A stretch of 64,000 nucleotides of DNA from Phytoseiulus persimilis. Its lineage: Eukaryota > Arthropoda > Arachnida > Mesostigmata > Phytoseiidae. Positions 12,781 to 25,323 of this stretch are shown piece after piece. The stretch lies in assembly GCA_037576195.1 (NCBI GenBank), contig CM075102.1, forward strand, positions 24,300,745-24,364,744, read 5' to 3'. The translations under genes were made by a program, and so were the position numbers. Position 1 is the first letter of the stretch. The number at the start of each line of letters is the position of its first letter. Below the pieces are notes generated by a model. The model did not search any database. It saw nothing but the letters and a program-made list of their open reading frames with translations, and was not told the DNA's origin.

Positions 12781-15700
12781 CTAAAAATCTCATCTCGATG
12801 CCCCTTTCGTTACAGTTTTGTAGCCTGTTGACCAATGGAGCCAATGTGCCGAGTTAGCGTCATGTGCGCTATCGATTCTTCGTGGATGACTCTCCATCGG
12901 GGTTTCATTTCCTTCCGATCGTTCCCTCGTAAGCCGACGCATGAATCCGATTCAACCCAACATACTAATCTTTGTGGTAAAGCGATGGAGTACCGTTGAA
13001 ATGTTTTCCAGCTCTCGCCATCTCTCGTCTTCCCAGCTCGTTCTGGAGAGTTGGAACCCATCGTTCGAGACGAATCGATGAAACCCGCTGTTCGAATAGA
13101 TTCGACCTGCTCCAGACGCCCGGCGAGGCGATGCTCTTCCAGACCTCATCGCAACCTCCCAGGGAGCGACAGGATACGAACCATTGACTAAATGTGCGGT
13201 AGGTCATAATTCATAGGGAGACTCGAGGGAATTATTTTTGCGCTCCACGCTTAAGACTCCAGAGCTCTTCCTGACGGACGAGAGTCAAACGACGAGAAAG
13301 AGTCGCTTTCGATTCCGGAAGGTCGGGAGGAAAGCACGGCTCCAGTGCGCCATGTTGCTCTTTCGATTTTCACGAAGGAGGCATACTTTCCTCGGACCTT
13401 TCTGTTTCGCCGCGTTGTTGTTCAGCGGACCTCTGGAGCGCGGCCTCCCTCGTGTGATGAAAGTACTCACATCTCCTATTCAACAATCGCTTCGCCTCAG
13501 CTGATGCATGAATACTTCAACAGACAGCTCGAAACCTGTGAATAAGGTATGCCCATCGCTGGTACCCGAAAATTGACAATTGCAAAACAGTGATCGGATA
13601 TGTTCTCTGTAGCGAGGGATCATCCTTCGACTCGGAGCCCGAGAAACTATGGCGCGGGATACGCGCACTCTCTCCTCCAAACAAATCACCGGTATCAGCT
13701 TCGACGTTACCACTTGCCAACGGATCGAACGAAGCGTTCAGAGTCCGCTTTCGTACTCTCCAGTAGGACGCATGAACTACTCGACCGGGAAACATTCTTC
13801 CACCCTCACTGCAGCTAGATACTCACTTGGCTTCTTTGCAAAGCCTTTCGCGGGCTAGCTTCAAATCCCAATGATGATGCATTTTGTTGGAGCTTCAGGC
13901 AGCCTGGAGTTGACAGCCCGGTCTCTCTCGACTCCGCCGGTCGGCCGTTGAGGAACAAAACGCAGAATATTCGGCGAACGGTTCGGCTGATACTAAACAG
14001 CTGGGATGTCGACCCAACAGACGAATGATCGAACAGAAGAACAAACACACAGAGGGAACACTTCAAACGACGGGCATCGTGAAAGGGCGCTGGAGTTCTG
14101 CTCGCTGGAGCCGAGCCGAGTAGATCGGAGGGCCCTTACCACCTCGCGCATGCGCTCCCTACGAGTGAGGGGTCCGTGACGTCAGTAGGTGGCCCCGCGT
14201 CGTCATGGCTTGCGAGATACGAAGCCAGATATGAACCTAAACGCCAGCGTCCACCTGGACTGAGAATGTTTATTCAGAACCCTGCAGCTCTCTCAACTCC
14301 TCCGCTTCCCGCATCCACCAAAGCGTATTCCAGAAAAAACACTGACTGTGGGCTTTTCAGAGCCACGGCGAAACCGCGGCTGGAACGTACGGCGGCAGAT
14401 TCTGGTGAGGATGATAACCAAGGAGCGGGACTCGGGTTGGGTCCCGCGAGACCCTTCCGGAACTCGGTGGATTCAGGGACTGGACGATGGAGCAGCGGGA
14501 ACGAGGAACTCCCGGAACCGCTCGCCGAGCGGGGTCGGCTGTCGGAGCGAGGATCCGTTCCGCTCCGAAAGTCGACCCGCGAGAGCCACAGGTTGTAGGG
14601 AGCAGCACGCGAGCCGACGGGGAAAACATCTCAATGGCGTTCCCTCGGTTTTTGCCGGCTGCTCCGTAGCGCCTCTGTTCCTCCCTCGGACGACGTGATC
14701 TAATGTGTTAGTGAGTAGAGGATGCGCGACGAAACGAGCGAGCAACAACTCTGAGAAGGCTGGATCGATGCTAGACGGGAACCTCTCGGCGCTCAATGGC
14801 CTTTGTCGCGCGCCACCTTCTGCGCATCTCGAGCAACATGGCGCAATGAAGAGACCTTTGCGAGGCGAACTTCCAACGCTCACCACCCGCCTTGTCGAAT
14901 AACAGTCATCGGGCGGTGAGCTCTCTCTACTCCGAGAGCTCGTGATCTGAGTCACGTGTTTTCTCGAGCGATTCGCCGACGTTCCACGCACAAATCCATC
15001 TTTCATCCACTCAGTCATGAGATTCCAAAGTAAGTTTCGGTCGCACGTTCCGACCGAGAAATCCCCTCAGGCGGGTTGTTGTGAACGAACCTCTTTCGAC
15101 CGACTCCCCGGTCAGAAGCGCCGCCGGTTCTTCCAACGATGACGTCGTTGTGGGCCCGTGGTTCAGGCGCTGACGTTGTGCGCTCCGGTTGCGATAATGT
15201 TGCTGTAGGACCCTTGGCGCTGCTCAGCGAGCCAGTCACCTGTACTCCAAGCCCATTCATCGAGTATTGTTCGCCCAGCTCCTGTGGAATGCCATTCTTC
15301 TCCTCGCTGCAAACGCTTCCGCAACTTTTCATTCTCCTCGTTTTCGATTCCTTGTTTTTCTTTCCTCGGCGTTCAGGTTCAGCTAGCGGAGAGCGAAACC
15401 CCGTTTTCGTCCTCTCTGTCCAGGCGTCCGGGCTGTAGCGGACCATCATTCACTCTATTGTGGCGGGGAACGAGCCGGCGACCTGGAAGACCGGCTCTTT
15501 CACTCCAAAACTGTATTCTTCCTCTTCATTAGGCGAAACCCAACGACTCGCAACCATGATATACCGAACTTCTCCTGGCGTTGGCTCTCATGGACCTGTC
15601 TCAAAACTTCTGAAGCCCTGGCGCAATGAGCGATTCAATACGCGACACCGACGAAAGGAGCTTCACCCGCAACGTTCCGAAAAGCCTGGAATCGCTCACC

Positions 15701-16451
15701 CGACTGAGTCTTGCAAACTCCGTTTCTCAATGTTCCCAGAATCGTCGCACTTGGCGGAGATCTTTGCCTTCCCCGGGGCGAATCCTAAACGTTGTGCAAA
15801 GTCGCCGGTGATACGTAAAGCCTCTGTTCGCATTCTGAGATACCAAACTGCTCTCGATAGGATGTCCTCAATCGACCTGAGCTCCTTCGCTGTCACCCTA
15901 GTTCACAAGAGAGATTACGTGGCGGCGGCAGGGAACAGGATCGCGCGCGGATGCTATCGAGTGACGAGAAATCCCTCGCTCGAAGCTCTCGACCGAAGCT
16001 AACGAATTCCCATACGATCACGTGGACCACGTTTGCAGACTGAATCACGTGAGACATGAGAACCTGCAGAACGCGATGCTGTTTCGCCGGACCCGGTCGG
16101 TGGGGCCGTCTGGGTGGCAAGCAGGCGTGTCTTCACAAATTACAGAATAGCGTGCCGACGTGTCTCAGAGAGCAGGGACCGTCAGATTCTAGGATTTGAA
16201 GGAGGGCATTCCGAGTTCTCTGCTGTCCTCGACGGCTCTGAATCTTCAGCGAGATGAAAGCAAAATAATCCGCAGCTAGACTGCCGACCCTGTGAAATCG
16301 TGGGGGTGGCAAAGCGAGGCGCCGAGCTACGTCGATTGTTCTTCTTGGCTGATCCGCGTTCTTGCTCTCATCAGGTCTTGTCGCAGAGAATCCCCCCCAA
16401 TACCTAGAAGGCGTTGAAGGTTCATGCTCAATGCGGGAAGACGACTCATGA
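12781..16451. other. No securely identified gene
   Basis: Possible coding pieces are as follows. A minus-strand exon ends at donor GTGAGT near 13825, after a frame containing LKLQQNASSLGFEASPRKAL. A 144-codon minus-strand frame runs from a true ATG at 15449 to a stop at 15015 and is hydrophilic. A 61-codon plus-strand frame at 15626-15811 has a weak SOCS-box-like pattern (VPKSLESLTRLSLA, then LPSPGRIL). None has independent support. Confidence 0.22.
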
Positions 16452-16694
16452 CGTAGGCCATATCATAGCCAAAAAGTTCGGTCATCGGCCAGGCCTGGGT
16501 ACGCGATCAGACTCAGAACGGCTGACTTTCCCCCCTTGAATTCCCCTTCGATTGATCGCCTGCCTTCCGATCCCAACTACTTCGAATCATTGCAGTCTGA
16601 ACTCTTCTTCGAGCATATTCCCTGGTTCGATGAAGACGACTTGGCGGAGGCGAATCTCAGAATGTTTTTGGACTCGATCAACAGCTTCAAGTGA
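16452..16694 (+). CDS. C-terminal exon of an unidentified protein with an acidic, aromatic tail
   Basis: The frame is open from 16452 to a TGA at 16692-16694 and carries no internal start, so it is read as a 3' exon; its acceptor is not resolved. The last 40 or so residues are acidic and aromatic (SELFFEHIPWFDEDDLAEAN, then a short helix-like end reading MFLDSINSFK). This composition resembles short transactivation or docking segments, but no family is recognised. The frame overlaps a serine-rich frame that is probably a shadow. Upstream exons should lie on the plus strand between about 14 and 16.4 kb, but I could not connect any. Confidence 0.4.
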   Translation, partial: RRPYHSQKVRSSARPGYAIRLRTADFPPLNSPSIDRLPSDPNYFESLQSELFFEHIPWFDEDDLAEANLRMFLDSINSFK

Positions 16695-17002
16695 TCCAGT
16701 CACTCCGTGTTCTTCTGGTTTGCCTCCGCCCGAAACTTTCTCGAGTAGCGCTGGTTTGCCTCAGCGTTCCGGTCGGCAGTGTTGCCGCGGAGTGATCCTA
16801 CAGCATGTACTCGGCAGTATTGAGATATTATCCCCGTAGCATCGCTGAGCAAAACTTGGTCGTATACAGCATGCTTTCTGAGAACGCCGGGATGCTCTAG
16901 TGCTTGTATACGAATCGAGTTCCCGCAAAACTACATTATCGTATTCCAAATCAAACTGTATCCCAAGTCAAATAAGTCCTGGATCAAGAGGCTCACAAAT
17001 TT

Positions 17003-17500
17003 TCAGTTTCTGGTATGACCCGTTCGAAACACCACACACACACACGCTGCATCATGTTCCCAATTTTGACCGAGTTTGCTACAGAATTCACACGGGCTCA
17101 TCAATTTTCTCGAACCGCGAGCGATTTTCTCAGTCTCCGCGATTTTCCGATTCGTCAACGTGACTCGCCAGCGACATTTGCACTTTTCGACCGCGACAAA
17201 TTTGCAGCCCTGACAAGAATCGATCTGGACACCCATGGAGCCCATATTTCGCAAGGCAAAATCCAACAGCGCAGCTTGTCTCGTGGCCTCGAGAATCTTT
17301 TTGCCGGGATTTTCCCCGTCGGGGGATTCGGGGTCCTGACTCCACGATGGAAGTTCAAACATCATTTTGAATAGCTCTGTCGAAGTGGGGAGATCCGCAC
17401 GTAGACGAAGTGGATATACAAAGTAGGACATACGAAATTTAATCAGTCGATTCTGAGTGGCTATTGCTTGTTGGCCGGGGGAGCATCCGACGGCGGACGA
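17003..17500 (-). CDS. Coding exon of an unidentified protein
   Basis: On the minus strand the frame stays open from 17500 to 17003, about 166 codons, with balanced composition over the first two thirds. Recognisable stretches are FRMSYFVYPLRLRADLP, ELPSWSQDPESPDGENP and a small cysteine cluster CQGCKFVAVEKCKCRW. A CA microsatellite at 17033-17045 falls inside the last part of the frame, so coding probably ends earlier, at a donor near 17160 or 17100. The ATG at 17431 is a possible start, but the frame continues upstream, so an acceptor near 17450 (CACTCAG) is equally possible. No family recognised. Confidence 0.42.
   Translation of the reverse strand, partial: SSAVGCSPGQQAIATQNRLIKFRMSYFVYPLRLRADLPTSTELFKMMFELPSWSQDPESPDGENPGKKILEATRQAALLDFALRNMGSMGVQIDSCQGCKFVAVEKCKCRWRVTLTNRKIAETEKIARGSRKLMSPCEFCSKLGQNWEHDAACVCVVFRTGHTRN
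17033..17045 (+). repeat. (AC)n microsatellite
   Basis: Six AC units, inside the 3' part of the open frame at 17003-17500. Confidence 0.9.
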
Positions 17501-19329
17501 TCAAACATGCCGGTTCATGTCCAAACATGCCCGTTGGCTGTGATGGGTGAGGCCGTGGCAGCATGGGCTCATCTTTCTATATTAGAAACATCTGAATAAG
17601 CTAATCAAGCCATGTTGGATCCAATAGGGATTCTTATCAGGACCAACCGCCGTGGACCCGGACCCCCGGCTGAATGCTACTCATTCCGCGGGGGGAGGGA
17701 ATGTCTGCGTCAGGATAGACTCGGCAGTTTTCCTCCTGCACCTTCAGCGATGAAATGGGAGTTGAGGTTGGCCTTGGCGGCTTCCTGAGAATTATCGATC
17801 CACAGAGCGAAGGTTCTCTCCGTTTGCGGGAACAATTGACGCAAATGGAGGAATCGAAACGCGGACTACCCTCGCGAGTACCTCCCGCACTACTGACGAT
17901 TACGACTACCTCGCAGAGCCACTCACCTGCTGCAGGTCACGAAGCACTTTCAGAAATTGGTTTCCCTCGCAGCTGACTCATCCAGCCTAAACGTCAGAAT
18001 TCATCTCCACTGGTTCATTAGTTCCTCCGTCCTATTTCTGCTTGCGGCGGTTCGATGTCGATCCCATAGAAAGCTCTGAATGCCGGGAAGAACTTTCGGA
18101 ACTCTCCAGCTCCCCGGATCCGCCTGATCGCAGGCCGATGAAAACTCATTCTCGGAGTTAGCGGGATGGCCTGAACTCACTCCGATCGGCAACAAGAATG
18201 AAAACAGAGCGCACACTCTGCTCTCGCTGATGAAGCTCTTCGCGAGAGCGGAGCTTGCGGTCCGCTTCAACTAGCGATCGATCAAGCGTAGACTGCCGGA
18301 AGATTTATTCCGAGTCGGAGAAACTTTTGCTCTTTCTGATTACGGTTCCGAATCTTCTCTGCGCGTTCGGAACGATCGTTTCCACCATATTCGAGCATCG
18401 CCATGCTGAGCAGTACGGAGACATCGTGCAGGCGAACTGCGACCAACCCTGGCGACGGAGTTCGATCAAGCCAGGTGGAGGCTCGTTCCACAGTAATGAG
18501 GCTCGAAATTTCATGCGGAGTCAGCTGAATCCGAGATGAGCACGATGGGCAACTGGCGCTCTCGCAGAGCGAATTTTCCGACTCGGAGAGCATGAATTCA
18601 AAAACTACGTCTGTGATACGGAGCGCGATGCCTCCAAAGTTCCCTGCTCCGCTCCATGATCCCAGGAGCGAGCTGAGTGATCTGTCGCGGAGTCCATTCA
18701 GGTCTTCTGTCGGTCGGTACTGCGGGGATTCCAGCCGTCTCCGAATCCGGATGAAACCGATGTTTTCGTAGGATGTCCGCTGACTCCGATTCTGTCGGAC
18801 ACGGCACCCAACTCTCGCGAGATTTCCGCGACGCTGCGTTCGAATATTCAAGCCAGTCCAGATTCCATATCGCTTCCATGTGAGGTCCCCACAGAAGACG
18901 ATTCGACCCGGAGCGTCCGGACACAGAGCTATTCCCTCGACTCGTGAGCTCTGCGGTGGCGAAGACACACGGCACAAACAAAGGAACAACAAAGGTGAGC
19001 TATCGGATGTCTTGTCCCATTCTGGTTAGCTCGCTCCGGAGAGGCTTAACAAAGACCAGGCAACAGCTGCTCGACACGTGGTACAACTCATCGGAGGTGT
19101 GTTGACACCCAGCAAACGGCTAGGGGAGAGAAAAGTGAATGGCATCAGCGGAAGAACACGAGAAGGGTAACGAGCACGCGAGGAGAGCTGGAGGAGACGG
19201 CGACAGCCCGACTCGTCGGGGAGACAGGTGGTGTCGTTTGCTCCCAAGCATGCGACAAAGCGGGAACAGAAGCGGCGTCGCAGCGGATGCGGGAGCACGA
19301 ATGAAGCCTCGACATCCAAATAATTTCAG
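17501..19329. other. No securely identified gene; contains the longest unexplained open frame on the left side
   Basis: A minus-strand frame of 236 codons runs from 18992 to 18282. It is long for chance but Arg/Ser-rich, matches no family, and an overlapping minus-strand frame at 18305-18514 is equally protein-like. A plus-strand stretch near 19170-19310 reads as a balanced acidic segment (GELEETATARLVGETGGVVC) and may be an upstream exon of the feature at 19.3 kb; no donor was found to prove it. Confidence 0.25.
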
Positions 19330-19518
19330 AGATCCAGAATGAGCTGGAAGGCGAGGAAGTACTTGAGAGCTGTGCGCGGAACGCGGCCCGGCCTCGCTCT
19401 AACGAAAGATATAAAAGCGCCCCTTGAAGAGCTCCATGAGCGGTTTCCCGAAGAAAACCACCCCGAGGTCGTTATTGTTGCTTGCGGGAGGAAAAACGAA
19501 TTTCGGTCGAAAGTATAG
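19330..19518 (+). CDS. Small ORF or exon, 59 residues from ATG, unidentified
   Basis: An ATG at 19339 opens 59 codons to a TAG at 19516-19518. The product begins with a basic, amphipathic stretch (MSWKARKYLRAVRGTRPG), continues with an acidic helix-like segment (KAPLEELHERFPEENHPEV) and a hydrophobic strand (VVIVACG). A good acceptor (AATAATTTCAG) ends at 19329, in frame with the ATG, so it may be an internal or terminal exon rather than a complete gene. The basic start could serve as a mitochondrial presequence, which is speculative. Overlapping frames on both strands are open, so strand is not certain. Confidence 0.35.
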   Translation, partial: RSRMSWKARKYLRAVRGTRPGLALTKDIKAPLEELHERFPEENHPEVVIVACGRKNEFRSKV

Positions 19519-20379
19519 CTCTTCAAAGTTGGTGGCAGTCGGTTGTAGGCTAGCTGCTATACACTTCCTGGTTCGTAAAGCTGTCACTCAAACGCTGTTA
19601 TCAACCCTTTCTGATGTCGACGTTATTGCTCCTCTGATAAATTCGTTGCTCACTTGATATCGTCCCGAGACCGCGTGGTTCGTCAACAGGGATCGAGCAC
19701 TCAGTGTCCTGAAGCAGCAACGTCGGACAAAATTACGTGAGCCCAGCGCAAAGCTTCGCCTGACGATTCATTTCGACACAGCTCCTCCATTCGCTTGCTT
19801 CATGTCCCACTGTCTCTGTCCTCGTTCCTTCCTCATTCGAGTGGTCGCGGCCCGGATTGCTGAGGGCTGATCTGGGTGAAGCAGCCACACTGAGTTACAG
19901 TGCCGGAGACGAGCTCTGAGTACCAAGCGGTGCAGGGTTCGGGGTTTGAGATGGGACCGGGATACCCGCCCGGATCGACTGTCGCCGCTGCGCTGTGGCG
20001 TCAGTGGGAGGCGCTTTGTCCGGGAGCAGAAATTTTGTTGACTTCTCCGAAACGTGTCCTCCCGCCAGCTTCAACACGATACCGCAATTTGTGGAAAACT
20101 TGCTCCGAGCGGAGGATACGGTCAACGACTCAATCGGCGGGAGTGAAAAGAACGAACGACCAGCGTTGAGGGAGAGTTAGCGGGAAATCTCATAGGAGCG
20201 TGGAAAAACACGGGCATCCATCGTCGCCCTCGGGGCAGGGGCTCGACAAACGAGGAGTTTCGCAGTTTTCCCGATCAGCCTCCCCAAATGTGGTCGCGAG
20301 AACGCGAGCATCCTCCCGGGCACTGAGTGGAAAGACCCTGGGGTCGACGATATTCCTTCTCAGCAGTATGTTGAGCTGA

Positions 20380-20742
20380 CGCCCGGTATGGTGTTCGATA
20401 CCTGCCAAGTTGAATGAGCAACTGTCAAGGGATTCGGCTCGAGACTTCGCCGTCCAGTTCGATCGTTGTCAACTTTCGCCTGGTTCCGAAGCAGCTGTTG
20501 AGTTGAAGGCCGGCACCCGGGCACACTTGTTGGTGTCGGCTGAACTCGCCGCCCTTAAGGAAAGCCGACATAACAAGCTTGTTGTCGAGCGATCTCTTCG
20601 GCCCTCCTGTTACCTCACTAAATTGTCAAATCGGTCCAAGAGTTGGACTGGATGTGTTTTCTTCGTCCTCGGAAAACATACCGCTACATCGCCAGATAAG
20701 GATTCAGCGCAGAAGGGCTTAACGTCGTTGCGAGGCTCTTAG
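20380..20742 (+). CDS. Coding segment of an unidentified protein, with its stop codon
   Basis: The frame is open for 120 codons from just after a TGA at 20377-20379 to a TAG at 20742. Composition is balanced, with alternating helix-like blocks (SEAAVELKAGTRAHLLVSAE, then ALKESRHNKLVVERSLRP). No ATG lies near the start, so an upstream acceptor is expected; none is clear. Overlapping frames are shorter. No family recognised. The chance of a spurious frame of this length is not negligible. Confidence 0.33.
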   Translation, partial: RPVWCSIPAKLNEQLSRDSARDFAVQFDRCQLSPGSEAAVELKAGTRAHLLVSAELAALKESRHNKLVVERSLRPSCYLTKLSNRSKSWTGCVFFVLGKHTATSPDKDSAQKGLTSLRGS

Positions 20743-23700
20743 TGCAGCCGTTCCGACGATTTCACTCATTTGTTGCTGCGTTCCGTATAAGCCGATCTAT
20801 CAGCGAATCCTTTTCGTCTCTATCTCTGTTTCGTGGGGACTTAGTGAGACAAAAAGAACGGATCGGATTCGGTCGACATCACCCGTTGTCAACCCGAAGA
20901 TAAGCGAATACTTCCAAGCGAGAGGGCATAAAATGGCGGAACTGCGCGCGAGATGGATGGGCTAGATGAGCAGAATCGCTGACGCGGCCGAATCTGCCAG
21001 ACAGAACATTATCGGACTCGAAGCGCGCCGAGGAACCACAATCGAGGAACATCGAGCCCCCAAGTTCCTGTCAAGGGATCCACAGTGATAAGACCGGTCA
21101 CATGGTATCCCGGCAACTTCGGACCTTGGAGTGCCGGGGTCGCGGAAAAATTCGCCCGTTGGCCGAAGTCCCGGGAAGACTGTCGGCTCCCCGCCCGGCC
21201 GAGTCAGGAGCCGGGATCGGGCATGCGCGAGCGGCGGGCGGATAAGCTCTCGGTCGCACCAATCAAGCGAATCAGTATTATCGACCAAAAGATCTCCTCA
21301 ACTCATGCGGAAGGAGCTCTGACGTAGTTGCCTTCCCTAACGCCTCCTATTGGCTGCCGTGTTTGACACCTATGCTATGCCCAGCCGTCTGTTGCGTCTC
21401 CGTTTGCGTTGCCATTAGCCGTGAGTGTCGAGCTTACCGACTGACTGAGCATGCGACTGACCACTTGCCTCGCTCGCGTCCAGCTGGGCAACCGCCATTT
21501 TCTGCCCAGGTCTCGTCTGGTATTCCATCTATCGGGCGGAGGACATGTTCAAGAATAGCTTACCGCGGGCTCCTGGCTCACAGGAGAATAGATTATTCAT
21601 CGTACGGCTGGAAAGTCTGTTACTGAGTGAAATGAGTCCGCAGCAGGTGATTCGTCTCGTTCTTATCCGGGATCCGCGGCCGGCTAACAGCTCGAACCAG
21701 CACACCGGGCTAGCGGCGGAGCTCGGCGAACAATTGACTTAGTAGGGCTCAAACCTGGTCCGATTAAAAGCTTTGCATTCAATTACAGCCACAACCAGAC
21801 CCTGAGCTCGGGAACAATGACCGACTCGGGAGCCAAACGAACTGCGCCCTGTGGGGAACTCGGCTAGCCCGACGCGACTCCTACGGACGCAGGATTTCCC
21901 GGATCATCTGGGTTTCTTCGAAATCACCCCCTCTCCGCTGTTATAAGAGTTCAGAACGGAATCGCTCATGCAAAAATAACAGCGATTGGTACGACAGGCT
22001 ACCTCAGGGAACCGTGAATAGAGCGCGGTCTCATCAACTGTTGTGTCTGTGCGATCGTTGTTCGTTATATTTATTTCTCCATTTCTTCGGAAGCGTTTAC
22101 ACAGGACACCTCAATCGCGGCCGCTGACGTTGACGCTCCAGTACAGCCATCAACGACGGCCGCGACGAGGATCAAGTGAGGTCGCATCCAAAATAGCAAC
22201 TTTCCCGCTCTCCTCGTCGTTCGCTTGTTAGTTCGCACAGCCTTCCTCAGAAGCAGAAAATGCTGCGGGTCGCGTTCGTTCACTTCAGGCTTAAAAGTTC
22301 AAACGCGGAGGGTGGCCGGTGCCGGAATGAGCGCCGAAAGATGGGACAGGTTTCTTAGTTCGGAAAGTACTTTCACGCTTCGGATCCTGAGCTCCAGGAA
22401 CGGTGAGGGCATTCAATCCGGTTTTTCCGGAAAGGGGACCAGGGGTCGAGGTTTTCGAGAAACCAGGTCAGGACACAGAGGCGGACGGTGCTGGGTGAGC
22501 GAAAGACTGAGCGAAGAGCTCGGAATGTTCAGAACTGGTTGCTCGATGAGAGCCTCACAGAACGCCTCCCGGGAGGACAGTGAGGGGGACAGAATATTCT
22601 GTCATGCCGCGCTGACTCAGAACGCTCCAAGCGATGCACGTGCGGCAGCTCGCAGAGTCAAACGGGAAAACTTCTCCAGTTGATCAAGGCTTGCTTTCCG
22701 CATGTCCCCGGCGTTTCAGCGTTCCTCGTCATACTTCTCGGCCGCGCCGTCCCCCTATCTCGAGGCACTTCGCTTTGGCAGAAGGAATCACTTCGTCAGC
22801 CGGCGACGACCTGTTCCCGTCCGGGGTAGCACCGGAAGGAATGCTAAGCTCAGCGTTCATTCGACTGGAGAGATGCTCTCCGGCGAAATATGACTCCTAT
22901 GCTTGCCCTTCTGCCGAGTCGACCTTCCTCTCCGCCCGTCTCTGACGACGACCGGGTAAAGCGCGAGGGAAAAGGTCGAGCGATATCGGATATCCTCCCC
23001 GCCTTCCTGGACGCTCCCTCCTCGGTCGTTTTCGTCCGCGTTTTTCTTGCTCCTCTCTCTCGCGCACGAGTTAATTAAGGAGTATTTCGTACAGGCAGAG
23101 AAAGAACATCGCCGGCGAGAATGATTAGCGAGCGTTCCAGACGGGCGGAAGTGGTCTAAGTACACGTCAATTAAAGCCCTCGAACTCTTTACACTCCGCG
23201 TCCCTCTCTTTTGTTGCCGGAACTCCGACCGGAGGTGCGTGGCGACTCTGTCTTCGGTACGCTTCGAGTCCACAAGAGGGGGCCGGGAGATAGGGGGAGG
23301 GGAAGAGGGGGTGGGAGAGATAGTTTCCATATCATGGACCTCAATGCCCTGACGAGCGTGCCATATCTCGATCCGACGGAGCAGAGTTGGACTTGCTGAC
23401 GCAGAACATGCGGATTCTGACGAATGAATTGGATCGCCTCAAGATTTGTTGATGCGACTCGGAGCAACTCACGTCCACATGACTGCAGCCCGCCACTGGC
23501 CCCGCGGGTCACTCACCCGCGCTCGATTCGTCCAGGTCCGCCGGCGCGGTAACAAAGATGAGAAGACATATATGCCCCCGGGTGAGTTGACAGCGGGCAG
23601 GACAGCCGAGCGGCCAACCGAAAGTCGGGAGGTCTGCTCAGTCGAGTGGTAATGAAGATATGAAGGCAGACGTACCTAATGGACTGTGGGTCCTAAACAA

Positions 23701-24975
23701 CGCGGCAGCTGCTGCGGTGGCCACGACAACGGCCCTCGAGACGGGAGAGAATTCTATAGTTCCTCTCGTCTTTCCTCTCATTCATCCTTCCGTTCATTCA
23801 TTCAGTCATTCATTCATCGGAGCTCTCACTAATTGGGTCCTCGGGCTCCTACGCGCTCGACTGTAACAATGGCGTAGCCAAGAGGACTCGGCCTTCCGCC
23901 GTCGTGGAACCTTCGGTTCTAGCCTGATTGAGGAGTTCTCTATTTCCAGCAGGAACACCATTCTGTTAGGCTATTCATGGCACTTCGATGCGTTCATTAG
24001 GCCGAAGAGCATTCTCAAGAGCTCTTTTATGGCGGTGCGTAGACTCGAAGGAGACGCCCCGCCGACGCACAGTAGGACGAGTCTGTGTCGGGACTGGACA
24101 AAAAAAAACGAAGATTACCACGGAGACGTCCGTTCTGCCCCCCTCTCCAACGACTCTTTCTGCGACTCAATTTGTGAACGAGAGGACAAACGAGACCGTC
24201 GAGGAACCATGAAATTCATCGATACCCCTGATAAGAATCACAGGAAGCAGAAAACCTGCAGCAAACGCCGCAGTTTCAGATGTGTGCTTTCCGTGCTCTC
24301 TGAGCGATCACAGAATAATCGCGATCTCCCGACTGCCAGCTGCACAGGGTTCCTCCCTGTTCCGTCCGACGTTTCACGCATTGTTGCGCAACCGCCAGAC
24401 TAGCGGGGGTCGTTCGAGGGGCATCGAGGAACCGAGGGCCCAACGAGCAAAGTAGAGCCGTCGCTTGGGGCGAATTGTCTCGCGAAGTGGTCAGAGAAAT
24501 ATTAGATGGCAGATGGCTCCGCGCTCTCAGGGGAGTGCGAAACACAAATTGCCGAACTGCAGTGCCGGCTCTGATTAGCAGGGCGTTTATCCCCGCTTGG
24601 AGCACGCAGCCCGTAGTAGGAACAGGGATTTGGGTTCACGTTCCCCAGGATGGGACCCGCGATCCCGTGAATCTGGATTGCTTCCGTCTGATCCCGGAAA
24701 ACCCGTATTCGCTTCGGGGTGGAGGGTGCGAAGCCTGAGTTCTGCACGGATCAAGATCGCGAACATTCATTCAGGAACGCTGACGACGGTGTGAACTCTC
24801 CGCAGAACTCCTCCGCGAACCCTCCGGTTCTCTGGTTGCTTCTTCGATTCGTTTCGGATCGGTTCTTCATCTAGATAGTAGATCCTCGTTGAGTAGATGG
24901 CCGTCTGACTTTGTTCTGCCAGGATTCATTGATGGATGAGCTGCGCGATAAGTAGGGTGGCGGTCGGAAGTTTGC
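20743..24975. other. No securely identified gene; several plausible coding frames
   Basis: Plus-strand frames with true ATGs and balanced composition occur at 22327-22683 (starting MSAERWDRFLSSES) and 24029-24403 (starting MAVRRLEGDAPPTHS). Minus-strand frames cover much of the same ground at 24276-24605 and 24502-24747. I cannot choose strands. A CATT-type repeat lies at 23777-23818. Confidence 0.25.
23777..23818 (+). repeat. Imperfect (CATT)n microsatellite
   Basis: Repeated CATT/CATC units interrupted by short variants. Confidence 0.85.
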
Positions 24976-25323
24976 TCAGAGCTCCAAAGCGTGAACGAAT
25001 CTATCAAACAATGCTCTAGGCCCTTCCGAAGAACGATCGACGACCTTGTAATCATACTTCGGGTTCTGCCACTTCGGCTCACGCAACACGTCGAGACTGG
25101 AAAGAATTGTGGAAAAAAAAATCGGAGTGGACTGAATTTCCGACGACTTCGTCGAGAAAATCTCCTGTGGGTGCATCTCAAAGAAGTACTCTCGCACTCT
25201 GTGTTGCTCCAATCTGAGATTAGCAGCTGGGGGCCGATAGAGGCCCGATACAGGTGTCCGGATATTGGCCGGAAGACAAGTGGAACGGAACGCAGAGAAA
25301 TTGAACGGGATCGATTCCTGATC
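24976..25323 (-). CDS. Candidate C-terminal exon, unidentified
   Basis: A minus-strand frame of 116 codons with balanced, aromatic-rich composition (FFEMHPQEIF, PKWQNPKYDYKVVD) ends at a stop at 24976. No initiator ATG is present, so it would be a 3' exon. A 117-codon plus-strand frame and a longer minus-strand frame overlap it, so both strand and frame remain open. No family recognised. Confidence 0.25.
   Translation of the reverse strand, partial: DQESIPFNFSAFRSTCLPANIRTPVSGLYRPPAANLRLEQHRVREYFFEMHPQEIFSTKSSEIQSTPIFFSTILSSLDVLREPKWQNPKYDYKVVDRSSEGPRALFDRFVHALEL

Noticed and set aside
15626..15811. SOCS-box-like ending on the plus strand
   Set aside because: The pattern is weak, with Thr in place of the usual Cys and poor spacing, and no upstream domain is present.
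18282..18992. 236-codon minus-strand open frame as a gene
   Set aside because: Arg/Ser-rich, no splice or family support, and an overlapping frame is equally protein-like. One or so frame of this length is expected by chance in 64 kb.
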